This document shows, in pieces, positions 1 to 6,826 of a stretch of 36,149 bases of DNA. The stretch is taken from assembly GCA_017525225.1 (NCBI GenBank), contig JAFXTB010000172.1:1-36149 (forward strand), read 5' to 3'. The DNA comes from Kiritimatiellia bacterium (lineage in GTDB: Bacteria > Verrucomicrobiota > Kiritimatiellia > RFP12 > UBA1067). The stretch's first letter is position 1; every line of letters starts with the position of its first letter. Position numbers and translations under genes: made by a program. The notes below the pieces were generated by a model. That model was not told where the DNA came from, ran no database searches, and saw nothing but the letters and a program-made list of their open reading frames with translations.

Positions 1-237
1 CACACATTTCAGCCGCAGATCACCCTCATTCAGAATACCGAAAAATTGAAAATGGACGAATGTCAGCGAGATGTCCGAAGGACTCTTTCGTGCTGCTTTC
101 GGTGTCCCGCGAATGCGGGCTTCTGTGTGTTCCGTGGTTAAAATCGCAACAGGAATTTCCACGTCGGACTTTTAGCGCATGACGTGGGTATGAAATGGGT
201 AGGGAACTTGGTTGGTTACCTAGAGTCCGTCGGCTGC
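1..237. other. non-coding left edge
   Basis: No convincing gene is visible. The stretch has a small hairpin (CCCGC, loop GAAT, GCGGG, positions 106-119) followed by TTCTGTGTGTTCCGTGG. A 10-bp direct repeat CCTAGAGTCC lies at 219-228 and again at 237-246, where the second copy contains the stop codon of the neighbouring minus-strand ATPase gene. The section looks less GC-rich than the rest of the window and could be the remnant of an interspersed repeat, but only one copy is present here. Confidence 0.5.
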
Positions 238-1674
238 CTAGAGTCCAAGGAGCGACCGAAAAGGGACTATCGCGTCGAAATAGCCATCCGCCTCGACGAT
301 TGGGGCCAGATGCCCGTCATAGACGAGCGCCGTACGGACGGAAATTCCTTGACGCTTAGGTAGCAGCCTAACCTTCTCCGCCACTTCATCGATCACATCA
401 CGTCCAATTTCTCTGCGACGCTTCACCTCGACTATGCACATCGACCGCCGAGTCTGTATCAACAAGTCGATTTGCACGCCCTTTCGGACTCCGTCACGCG
501 ATGCCTGGCGTCGATAGGGCGCGGCGGACAATATCTGAGCATTGCCAAGGCCAAGCCTTGCGACGAGATCACCAAGATTCGCCAGCACCAGATTCTCGAA
601 CTGAAGCCCCATTATCGCATCCCATCCATCGAGGCTGTCCAGGGAACCAAACGTAAACGCCTCGCGGTCTATGATATCCTTGATCGGCTCAATGTACTTC
701 ATGTAGAACCGCGAGTAGTTGTCGTTGAGCCTGTACAACGACTCCTTGACATTCTTGCCGCTCTGCGGATTCACACCGCCGTCACAGGCGACGAGCCCAC
801 ATTCCTTGAGCTGGACAAGGGCGTCCGAAACACGTCCGCCGCGCTCCATGCCGATTTCGCGGGCAATTTCGCTTACGCTGCGCGGTTCACCCTTAAGGCA
901 TCGCAGTACGGAAGCGGTAAACTGCGGCTGCCGCGTGATCACATCGGAAAACATCTCGTCGAAATCTTCGCGTAACGGGCTTCTCGGAAGGAAGCACAGC
1001 TTGCGGATGTTTTCATTCGCAGACGCAGATGGATCTATTTCCTCAAGGTATCGCGGTACCCCGCCCGTTACGGAAAGCACGTCAAGCATCTCCCGCGTGT
1101 CAATCCGCTCCGCAGCTTTCCCCCAGAACTTTACGCATTCGCAAACGGGAAGCTCTGGCACTACGATATCCATGGACCTTCTGCCGTAGAAGCTGCCGTC
1201 TTCAAGTATATTGTCCCTAATCCACGAAGATACACTTCCACACAACACGAACACCAGCTTCGGATGCTTCTTGAAATGATCGTCCCACGCACCCTTCAAT
1301 ATCCCGGCGAACATTGGATCGTAATAAGCCATCCATGATATCTCATCAAGCAGTACAACCGTCCTCTCATTGTCGCGGATCTGTCCGTCCAGACGAAGAA
1401 ATGCGTTGAGCCAGTTGTCGGGAACCGACGAGTCGCATCCCGTCTGGGCAGCCAGCTTCATGGCAAAGTTCTCAAGCTCCTTGCCGTTGTTGAGCTTCGC
1501 TCTGGGCTTTAAGCCTTCAATCTTTATGAAACGCGCATTCGCCCTTTCGGCAAACTTCGCAATCAACGTCGATTTTCCAACTCTTCGCCTACCCCTGCAA
1601 GTAACGAACGAAGATGTTCTTTTTTTGAAAAGAAACTCTAGACGTTCAATAAGATTTTCACGGCCAAAAAACAT
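238..1674 (-). CDS. AAA ATPase with C-terminal DUF234 nuclease-like domain
   Basis: A 478-residue cytoplasmic ATPase of the family often called archaeal-type ATPase (ATPase_2 plus DUF234). The N-terminal P-loop reads GRRRVGKST (residues 28-36). The Walker B stretch TVVLLDEISWM ends in Asp110-Glu111, and VLCGSVSSW follows as a sensor-like segment. A winged-helix-like section lies in the middle. The C-terminal part has a PD-(D/E)XK-like pattern: Asp403 in VQIDLLI, then Glu416 and Lys418 in IVEVKRRR. The ATG at 1674 is supported by AGGAG six bases upstream and a promoter at 1706-1735. Such genes are typically multicopy and of unknown role; links to mobile elements or toxin-like behaviour have been suspected but not shown. 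The gene stands alone and looks less GC-rich than its neighbours, which may indicate transfer. Family assignment is firm; function is unknown. Confidence 0.85.
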   Translation of the reverse strand: MFFGRENLIERLEFLFKKRTSSFVTCRGRRRVGKSTLIAKFAERANARFIKIEGLKPRAKLNNGKELENFAMKLAAQTGCDSSVPDNWLNAFLRLDGQIRDNERTVVLLDEISWMAYYDPMFAGILKGAWDDHFKKHPKLVFVLCGSVSSWIRDNILEDGSFYGRRSMDIVVPELPVCECVKFWGKAAERIDTREMLDVLSVTGGVPRYLEEIDPSASANENIRKLCFLPRSPLREDFDEMFSDVITRQPQFTASVLRCLKGEPRSVSEIAREIGMERGGRVSDALVQLKECGLVACDGGVNPQSGKNVKESLYRLNDNYSRFYMKYIEPIKDIIDREAFTFGSLDSLDGWDAIMGLQFENLVLANLGDLVARLGLGNAQILSAAPYRRQASRDGVRKGVQIDLLIQTRRSMCIVEVKRRREIGRDVIDEVAEKVRLLPKRQGISVRTALVYDGHLAPIVEADGYFDAIVPFRSLLGL

Positions 1675-1705
1675 GGATTTTCTCCTATGTCGGTTTTTTG
1701 TCGTG

Positions 1706-1735
1706 ATTTTACCATAATATTGCCGATTCCGTCAA
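1706..1735 (-). promoter_or_regulatory. sigma70-type promoter of the ATPase gene
   Basis: On the minus strand TTGACG (1730-1735) is followed after 18 bases by TAAAAT (1706-1711), directly preceded by TGG. The start codon lies about 30 bases downstream, with a good ribosome binding site. Two inverted repeats lie just upstream of the -35 box. Confidence 0.65.
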
Positions 1736-1741
1736 TAGTAA

Positions 1742-1780
1742 TTTGTCACATTATTGGTAAGATCTGAATAATGTGACAAA
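1742..1780. repeat. inverted repeat, likely operator, upstream of ATPase promoter
   Basis: Perfect 14-base arms TTTGTCACATTATT (1742-1755) and AATAATGTGACAAA (1767-1780) flank an 11-base spacer. The repeat ends six bases upstream of the -35 box of the ATPase promoter, a position suited to a regulator binding site. It is too far from any stop codon, and lacks the poly-T tail, to be a terminator. Confidence 0.75.
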
Positions 1781-1795
1781 ATTATGGCTCACGTT

Positions 1796-1836
1796 TTCTG
1801 TCACATTATTGGCATATCGCGCATTATGTGACAAAA
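1796..1836. repeat. second TGTCACAT inverted repeat
   Basis: A second, imperfect copy of the neighbouring palindrome. TGTCACAT (1799-1806) faces ATGTGACA (1826-1833), with partial extension of pairing inward and outward. With the first copy this makes four half-sites in alternating orientation over about 95 bases, which resembles a cooperative operator array or a small element-specific repeat. Confidence 0.65.
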
Positions 1837-1934
1837 CCATCGGAACCTCGCCGACTCAGATTGGACATATCCGCATTTCACGGCCAACGCGTCGGCGTGT
1901 TGAAGGACAGGCAGGCGCCACTTCCCTATGGTAT

Positions 1935-1974
1935 TTTGGGCGACTATTTCAGTTTTCAGGAATAGTCGCCCAAA
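1935..1974. terminator. strong hairpin after the M14 peptidase gene
   Basis: Perfect 14-base arms TTTGGGCGACTATT (1935-1948) and AATAGTCGCCCAAA (1961-1974) with a 12-base loop whose edges can also pair. It lies 12 bases past the stop codon of the minus-strand peptidase gene, so it is placed to end or protect the long glycan-cluster transcript. No U-tract follows on either strand, so it may be a 3'-end stabilising structure or a factor-dependent stop. Confidence 0.5.
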
Positions 1975-1986
1975 TGGTAGGGCGCG

Positions 1987-4900
1987 TTATCTCTGCCATT
2001 GCATCCACAGCCAATACGCTTTCGGCGCCGTACCGTTCTTCCACAAGTCGTCGATCGCCATGGGCTTGCCGTTCAGGTACATGAGTCCGCGTTCACCGCG
2101 AAGCTCGCGCACCGGCTCGTCGGCAAGCGCGACAGGACGCAGCGCGGCGAACCCACCCGCGTTTTCGGCGGGCACTTCGTACCATACGCCCCCCACATAA
2201 AGCAGATCGCGCTCGGTTGCAATCTCGCGGCACACCACGTTCGTGTCGCCGTTGACGTTCGGGAAGTGCCATGTCCTGCCGTTGTCGTCAACGACGGCAA
2301 TCGGATCGCCAGACACGAGCGGCGGCGGCGCGCAGGACGCCGGACCATAGTCGAACCGGGCGGTGGCGCCCTTCGCATCCTCCAGGCACTTCACGCGCAC
2401 CCAGTCGCCCTCCATCAGCATCTCGTACCTAACGGGGGAGCCGTCGGCACGGACAAACGAAAACCGCATGGATCCATACCCGGCATGGAGATACGGGTCC
2501 GAAACGTCGCCCGCCTTGACATCCTCGTTCCGCCAGACATATCCCTCGCCAGACGGCGGCCCGAACGTCTTCAGTTCATCCGGCTTCACGAACCACAGGT
2601 TGCTCTGGGACCGTACGCAGCGCGGCGCGTCCTTCTTGAGCCCACGCTTGCCGAGAAACTCGTTTTTCGCCTGGTCGTCGCATCCGAACACGATCGCCCC
2701 GCCGCCCGGTGCATCCTTCCACCAGCAGAAGTCGCCGATGACCTTCAGGTACGTCGAGATCGGACGAATCCCGTTCGGGCTTGCTGGAGAAAATCCGCGC
2801 GGGAAGCGCCAGAACGTGCCATGCATCGTCGCAAGCAAAGCGCCGTCGCCAAGCCCCGCTTCGCGTATGCGCGGCCATTCGGTGTTCCACCCGTGCGCAC
2901 CGTCGTAGGCATGAGACGCCTTCGGGAGACGGTAATACGCCCATTCCGTGCCGTTCGTCGTCACGCCGAATATTACGCTCTTTGCGTCCCATCCCATCGC
3001 CCAGATCGGATTTGCGCCGGGATGCTCGTTGCCGTAGATCCCGTCCGGCGACGTCACCTCCGTGAACTGGCAGCGGCGGATCGTCGTCCAGTCGCGCCCC
3101 GGCTCGTTCCACCACGCGAGCACGCCCGAAGGTACGAACGGATTGCGCCTGGCCGCAGGGCTGTTCTCGCCGTTGTTCGAGATGAACACGCGTCCGAATC
3201 CGCTGGCGAGCCCCTTTGAATGGTAGCCCGGGACATGCGTCAAAGGTGCGGAAGACCAGCCTTCCGGCCACGACAAGCCCAGCTTCTCCAAATGGTTGCG
3301 GATCGCCTTGTCGTTCATGCCATCCTCCCGGATGAGCGTGTTCACGGCAAGCGTGCGCATGTCGAGCTCGTAGAGACCCGTCTCCATCGTAGCCACATAG
3401 ACCTTGCCGGCGGGATCAGTCAGATGACGCGCCGCACCCGTGAGCCGCCCCGGCATCTTCGCCGGAGGAATCACGCGCACGCCGCCCGTCGCATCGATCA
3501 CGTACGGCCCGATCAGCAGTTGGTTCGTCTCTCGGTGGACCATGCGGTTCGCGTGCGTGCCTCCCACAGACCCTTCGAACGTCTCGCGCGTGAGGTCCGG
3601 CTTTATTCGGTATAGCTTGTCGGTGGAGCCGAGCGGACAGTGCGGACCGTATGTGACCACCCACAGCGACCCGGCCCACGGCACGACCGCTCCCGTGCCG
3701 CATTCCCCTTCGTCGTTGAACATCGCAAGATGCGGGTACACACCCGATATGCAGGGTAGGGTCACGCGTCCCGCGTGACCGCGGACGCGCGGAACGCGCG
3801 TCCCTACCGCGTCGCCATCCAGCATCGCCCGGAAAACCTTCGCGGTGTCGCGCCCGAGCGCGCGGCATGTCTCGGGCGTCACTACCGCACCGTTGGCGTT
3901 CGCGAACGGCACCTCGTAGCTGCGGGCGATCTTGAGTCCCTTGACCTTGTTGCACGCCCAGATGACGGCGCTCCATCCCTTCGAATAGTTTTTCCCCGTG
4001 TTCCACTCCTTGCCGAACGGCAGGTCGTTCGCCGCCCGGTAGCGCATCGAGCCGCACTGGAGCATTTCAAGAAGCTCGGAGAACCACCGCTCCGCAGCCG
4101 GATCAGGAAGGATCTTCGGATCCTTCCACGGCGTATAGAGCCATTCGTTGTACTTGCCGCGGATCCACGGACAGTGTACGTCGATGAACATGTCGAGCCG
4201 TCCGTGCGCGTGTTTTGCAATCCAGTCCGTTATGGCCTTCGTCTCGGGATAGATGAACTCCATGTAGTCGCGGTTGTGGTCGTGCGGCTTTCGCAGCTTG
4301 CCCTGATCGCCAGCCTGCGCGCCATCGTAGTCCACGAACGGAACCATCATCAGCTCGACGTTCTCGCGCAGCCAGCGCCCGAGATCGTCATCCGCGAGGA
4401 ACGCCTCGCCCACGCCTTCCAGGACCCAGTCCGCCATCGTCTCGCTGCAGTGGTGCCGTGCGGACATGAAGATGCGGAACTTCGGTTCGCGTCCGATGCA
4501 CCCGAACCGCGCACACGGCACATCCGCCCCCTTCCTCGACCGGCACAACGTCTCAATGGCGTAGTTGGCAGGTAGGGTCACGCGTCCCGCATGACCGCCC
4601 ATCCTCGCCACGAACGTATCCCAGTTTGCGCGCACGTACGGATGGCATTCATAGAATTGCACTTCGTCGTCGTTCGCCCCGAACGTGTATGTGAAACCAT
4701 CACGGCGGCTCTTGCCGTCGAGCGGATAGGAGAAGGTCCTGCCGCCATCGTTCGACACCACAGGCCCGCGCACGCCGACAGGCCCGCCCCAGCGCTTGTC
4801 GGTAAAGTCAAATGTGAGTGTACGCCCGGCCGCGCCCTTCACGCGGAACGCCCAGTAGAACCACAGGCTTGAATCGCGCAGATCCTGGCGCACCTTCACT

Positions 4901-5031
4901 GTGTCGCCATCGATCCCGTCCACAACAATGTTCCCCGCCGGCAGATCGGCATCGACTGTCAGGCCATGCGCGTAGGCGGTGGTGCAGCATGCGACAGCAA
5001 GAATCGCCCTGACAGCCGTTAATTGTCTCAT
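1987..5031 (-). CDS. secreted M14 zinc carboxypeptidase joined to a beta-propeller-like region
   Basis: About 1014 residues. The ATG at 5031 is preferred over an upstream GTG at 5052 because GGAG lies nine bases upstream and a signal peptide (MRQLTAVRAILAVACCTTAYA) begins there. Residues 25-120 look like the beta-sandwich that precedes many M14 domains. The peptidase domain (about 125-405) shows the zinc ligands HCSE (His194, Glu197) and His286 in FIDVHCPW. It also has substrate-binding Asn-Arg in DHNRDY (253-254) and a candidate catalytic Glu373 in RSYEVPF. From about 427 to the end is a separate repeat-rich beta region with recurring Trp/Gly blades, probably a propeller. Two copies of the peptide GHAGRVTLP (near 146-154 and 418-426) come from a palindromic DNA element. 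The second copy marks the domain junction. It is the last gene of the cluster, 17 bases after the GH78-like gene. The substrate is unknown. Confidence 0.8.
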   Translation of the reverse strand: MRQLTAVRAILAVACCTTAYAHGLTVDADLPAGNIVVDGIDGDTVKVRQDLRDSSLWFYWAFRVKGAAGRTLTFDFTDKRWGGPVGVRGPVVSNDGGRTFSYPLDGKSRRDGFTYTFGANDDEVQFYECHPYVRANWDTFVARMGGHAGRVTLPANYAIETLCRSRKGADVPCARFGCIGREPKFRIFMSARHHCSETMADWVLEGVGEAFLADDDLGRWLRENVELMMVPFVDYDGAQAGDQGKLRKPHDHNRDYMEFIYPETKAITDWIAKHAHGRLDMFIDVHCPWIRGKYNEWLYTPWKDPKILPDPAAERWFSELLEMLQCGSMRYRAANDLPFGKEWNTGKNYSKGWSAVIWACNKVKGLKIARSYEVPFANANGAVVTPETCRALGRDTAKVFRAMLDGDAVGTRVPRVRGHAGRVTLPCISGVYPHLAMFNDEGECGTGAVVPWAGSLWVVTYGPHCPLGSTDKLYRIKPDLTRETFEGSVGGTHANRMVHRETNQLLIGPYVIDATGGVRVIPPAKMPGRLTGAARHLTDPAGKVYVATMETGLYELDMRTLAVNTLIREDGMNDKAIRNHLEKLGLSWPEGWSSAPLTHVPGYHSKGLASGFGRVFISNNGENSPAARRNPFVPSGVLAWWNEPGRDWTTIRRCQFTEVTSPDGIYGNEHPGANPIWAMGWDAKSVIFGVTTNGTEWAYYRLPKASHAYDGAHGWNTEWPRIREAGLGDGALLATMHGTFWRFPRGFSPASPNGIRPISTYLKVIGDFCWWKDAPGGGAIVFGCDDQAKNEFLGKRGLKKDAPRCVRSQSNLWFVKPDELKTFGPPSGEGYVWRNEDVKAGDVSDPYLHAGYGSMRFSFVRADGSPVRYEMLMEGDWVRVKCLEDAKGATARFDYGPASCAPPPLVSGDPIAVVDDNGRTWHFPNVNGDTNVVCREIATERDLLYVGGVWYEVPAENAGGFAALRPVALADEPVRELRGERGLMYLNGKPMAIDDLWKNGTAPKAYWLWMQWQR
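3755..3808. repeat. 54-bp palindromic element inside the M14 gene (full copy)
   Basis: Outer arms GGTAGGG (3755-3761) and CCCTACC (3802-3808) enclose two hairpins. One is TCACGCG/CGCGTGA (3762-3768 with 3772-3778). The other is GGACGCGCG/CGCGCGTCC (3783-3791 with 3795-3803, sharing two bases with the outer arm). The whole can fold as a three-way junction. The gene stays open through it, reading GTRVPRVRGHAGRVTLP on the minus strand. It lies exactly between the peptidase domain and the propeller-like region. Confidence 0.8.
4571..4598. repeat. 28-bp partial copy of the palindromic element in the M14 gene
   Basis: Matches positions 3755-3782 at 27 of 28 bases. The one difference is synonymous (His codon CAC or CAT) and breaks one base pair of the hairpin. 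It reads GHAGRVTLP in the same frame as the full copy. It lies in a loop between the N-terminal beta domain and the first zinc-ligand region, where ordinary M14 proteins have a short helix-to-strand connection. Confidence 0.75.
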
Positions 5032-5048
5032 CGAAATCTTCTCCGCCC

Positions 5049-6806
5049 TCACTTGTCCAACAACCCGAACACCGCAACACTGACGCCGTCTGGCGCATCG
5101 GTCTTCACGTCAATTCCGCCGTCAGGCTTCTTCCGCAGTCTCACCTTGACCGACTTTCCGTCCGGCAGAGCCATCGCCCCTTCCGCCCATTCAAGATCGC
5201 CCAGAAAAGGCCTCACCTCGACGCGACGGCAACCGGCATCAAGCGGACGTATGCCGAGCACATGTCCGATGCACCACTGCACCGGCCCGCAACTCCAGCC
5301 GTGGCAGAGGGAATGGCGGAATCCCGGATAGCAGAACTCTCCGTAGTCGCCGTGGATGTCCTTTTTCCCCGCAACCGGAAGCTCGTCGATGCGGAAACAG
5401 TTGTTCGTCCATCCGATGTTGAAGTCCTCCCAGAAACTTGTCGCCCCCACGTCGAGCATAGCCCCCCAGTAGTTGCGCATTGCATCAAGCGCGAATTGAT
5501 TCTCCCCCGCCGCGCTCATGGCCTCCAGCATGTAGAAGCCGTAGAACGTGGACATGCCTCGTACCCCGTCCCGGCCAAGGACCTGTGCGAACATCTCCTT
5601 CGGATCGCGAAGTCCGGAAAGCGCCAGCAACGCCGCAGCCTGTTTCGATCCATGCGGTTCCAGCCTCCCCCGCAACGTCTCGAATCTTGCGGCCGTGCTG
5701 CGGCATTGTGCGGCGAAACCGGCATCGCCAAGCGCATCCGCGAGAAACGCCCCCTCTCGCCACGCCATGAGCGCGAGCGCCTGCATCCCGGCATGAACGG
5801 CTTTCCGGTTGTGCTCCGTGGGCCAGTCGAGGAACGGATGGCGGATCCCCTCCAAGGTGTTTGACGGCGTCAAGTGCTTCTCGAGATTGGCGAACGTCGC
5901 CTTGATGTAGCCATGGTGTTTCTGGAGGTACTCCTTGTCGCCCGTGAACCTGTACCATTCTGCAACGTTGCGAACCCACCAGAGCGTGTACGGACCCATG
6001 CAGTTCATCCATTCGTCCGGTTTTGTGACCGCCGCCATGAGATCGAGCGATTCGGGCAGGATGGGCTGCGCGCCGAACACGTTCAGGATGGCCATCGTCT
6101 CCGGGTGGGTGTCGCCCATCCATACCAGCCTGTCGCGCTTTATGCCGTCCCACAGGTAGTCCTGACAGCAAAGGTGTACCGTACGGAGCGCCGTTTCCCA
6201 GATGCGGTTCAGCCGCTCGTCGGAGCATTTGAAACATCCGATCCGCTTCATTGGACGCATCAGCTCCACAGCCCGCACGAATTCAAGGTTTACCGAACCT
6301 GTAGTGACGAGATCGATGCGCAAAAACCGGAATCCCGTGTTGCCAACTTCTCGCGTACCAAACGACGGCACGCCAATCACGTCATCACGCATCGCATGGT
6401 CGTTGGTGGCGCCTTTCTCGCCGATTTCGCTCATCGCCTCGGCCACGGACTCGCCGAACCTCATCCGCAGACGCATGCCACGCGGTCCGTTGCCCACACC
6501 CAACTGGATCCCGCCGTGCAGCTCGCGTCCGAAATCCAGCAGTATGCCAGGCGTCTCGCCGTTATTCACGAGCTTGCATGCGGATGACGGCCTGCCCCAG
6601 CCGCCTTCGGGCACCTGCCCATGCCGTTTCTCCAGCAGCTTGTCCGCATCCACCACCTGAAACCGGGCGCCATACCCCAGCTCCGGTTTCGGCGTCTGCC
6701 AGACGATCCGCACCGGATCGACGTACGTACGCACTCGCGGATCGACCGCGGCCCCATCTGCCGCAGTCGCGGCTAGGAAAATTGCAAGCCATCTGATCGT
6801 TTTCAT
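5049..6806 (-). CDS. GH78-like alpha-L-rhamnosidase family protein, secreted
   Basis: About 585 residues from the ATG at 6806, which begins the signal peptide MKTIRWLAIFLAATAADGAA. A TTG at 6830 would overlap the previous stop and add a charged leader, so it is less likely. An N-terminal beta domain contains LLDFGRELHGGIQL. The (alpha/alpha)6 catalytic domain begins near 190 with GCFKCSDERLNRIWETA. It carries the family signature DGIKRDRLVWMGD (220-232), and a C-terminal beta domain follows (VEVRPFLGDLEWAEGAMALPDG). GH78 enzymes release terminal L-rhamnose. At the usual general-acid position this protein has Asp225 rather than Glu, so another specificity or altered chemistry is possible. It sits 20 bases after the GH42-like gene and 17 before the M14 gene, in one operon. 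Confidence 0.75.
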   Translation of the reverse strand: MKTIRWLAIFLAATAADGAAVDPRVRTYVDPVRIVWQTPKPELGYGARFQVVDADKLLEKRHGQVPEGGWGRPSSACKLVNNGETPGILLDFGRELHGGIQLGVGNGPRGMRLRMRFGESVAEAMSEIGEKGATNDHAMRDDVIGVPSFGTREVGNTGFRFLRIDLVTTGSVNLEFVRAVELMRPMKRIGCFKCSDERLNRIWETALRTVHLCCQDYLWDGIKRDRLVWMGDTHPETMAILNVFGAQPILPESLDLMAAVTKPDEWMNCMGPYTLWWVRNVAEWYRFTGDKEYLQKHHGYIKATFANLEKHLTPSNTLEGIRHPFLDWPTEHNRKAVHAGMQALALMAWREGAFLADALGDAGFAAQCRSTAARFETLRGRLEPHGSKQAAALLALSGLRDPKEMFAQVLGRDGVRGMSTFYGFYMLEAMSAAGENQFALDAMRNYWGAMLDVGATSFWEDFNIGWTNNCFRIDELPVAGKKDIHGDYGEFCYPGFRHSLCHGWSCGPVQWCIGHVLGIRPLDAGCRRVEVRPFLGDLEWAEGAMALPDGKSVKVRLRKKPDGGIDVKTDAPDGVSVAVFGLLDK

Positions 6807-6826
6807 TTTTCGTCCAGGATAAATCC

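Noticed and set aside
1773-2084. 103-residue plus-strand open frame over the TGTCACAT repeats
   Set aside because: It covers regulatory repeats and the hairpin, runs antisense into the M14 gene and has no ribosome binding site or homology I recognise.
1999-3219. 406-residue plus-strand open frame opposite the M14 gene
   Set aside because: It is the antisense shadow of a well-supported gene in high-GC DNA, His/Arg-rich, with no domain or ribosome binding site.
3755-3808. Three-way-junction fold considered as a tRNA or structured RNA gene
   Set aside because: It is too short, lacks tRNA consensus positions, and is inside an intact coding frame with a second partial copy nearby.
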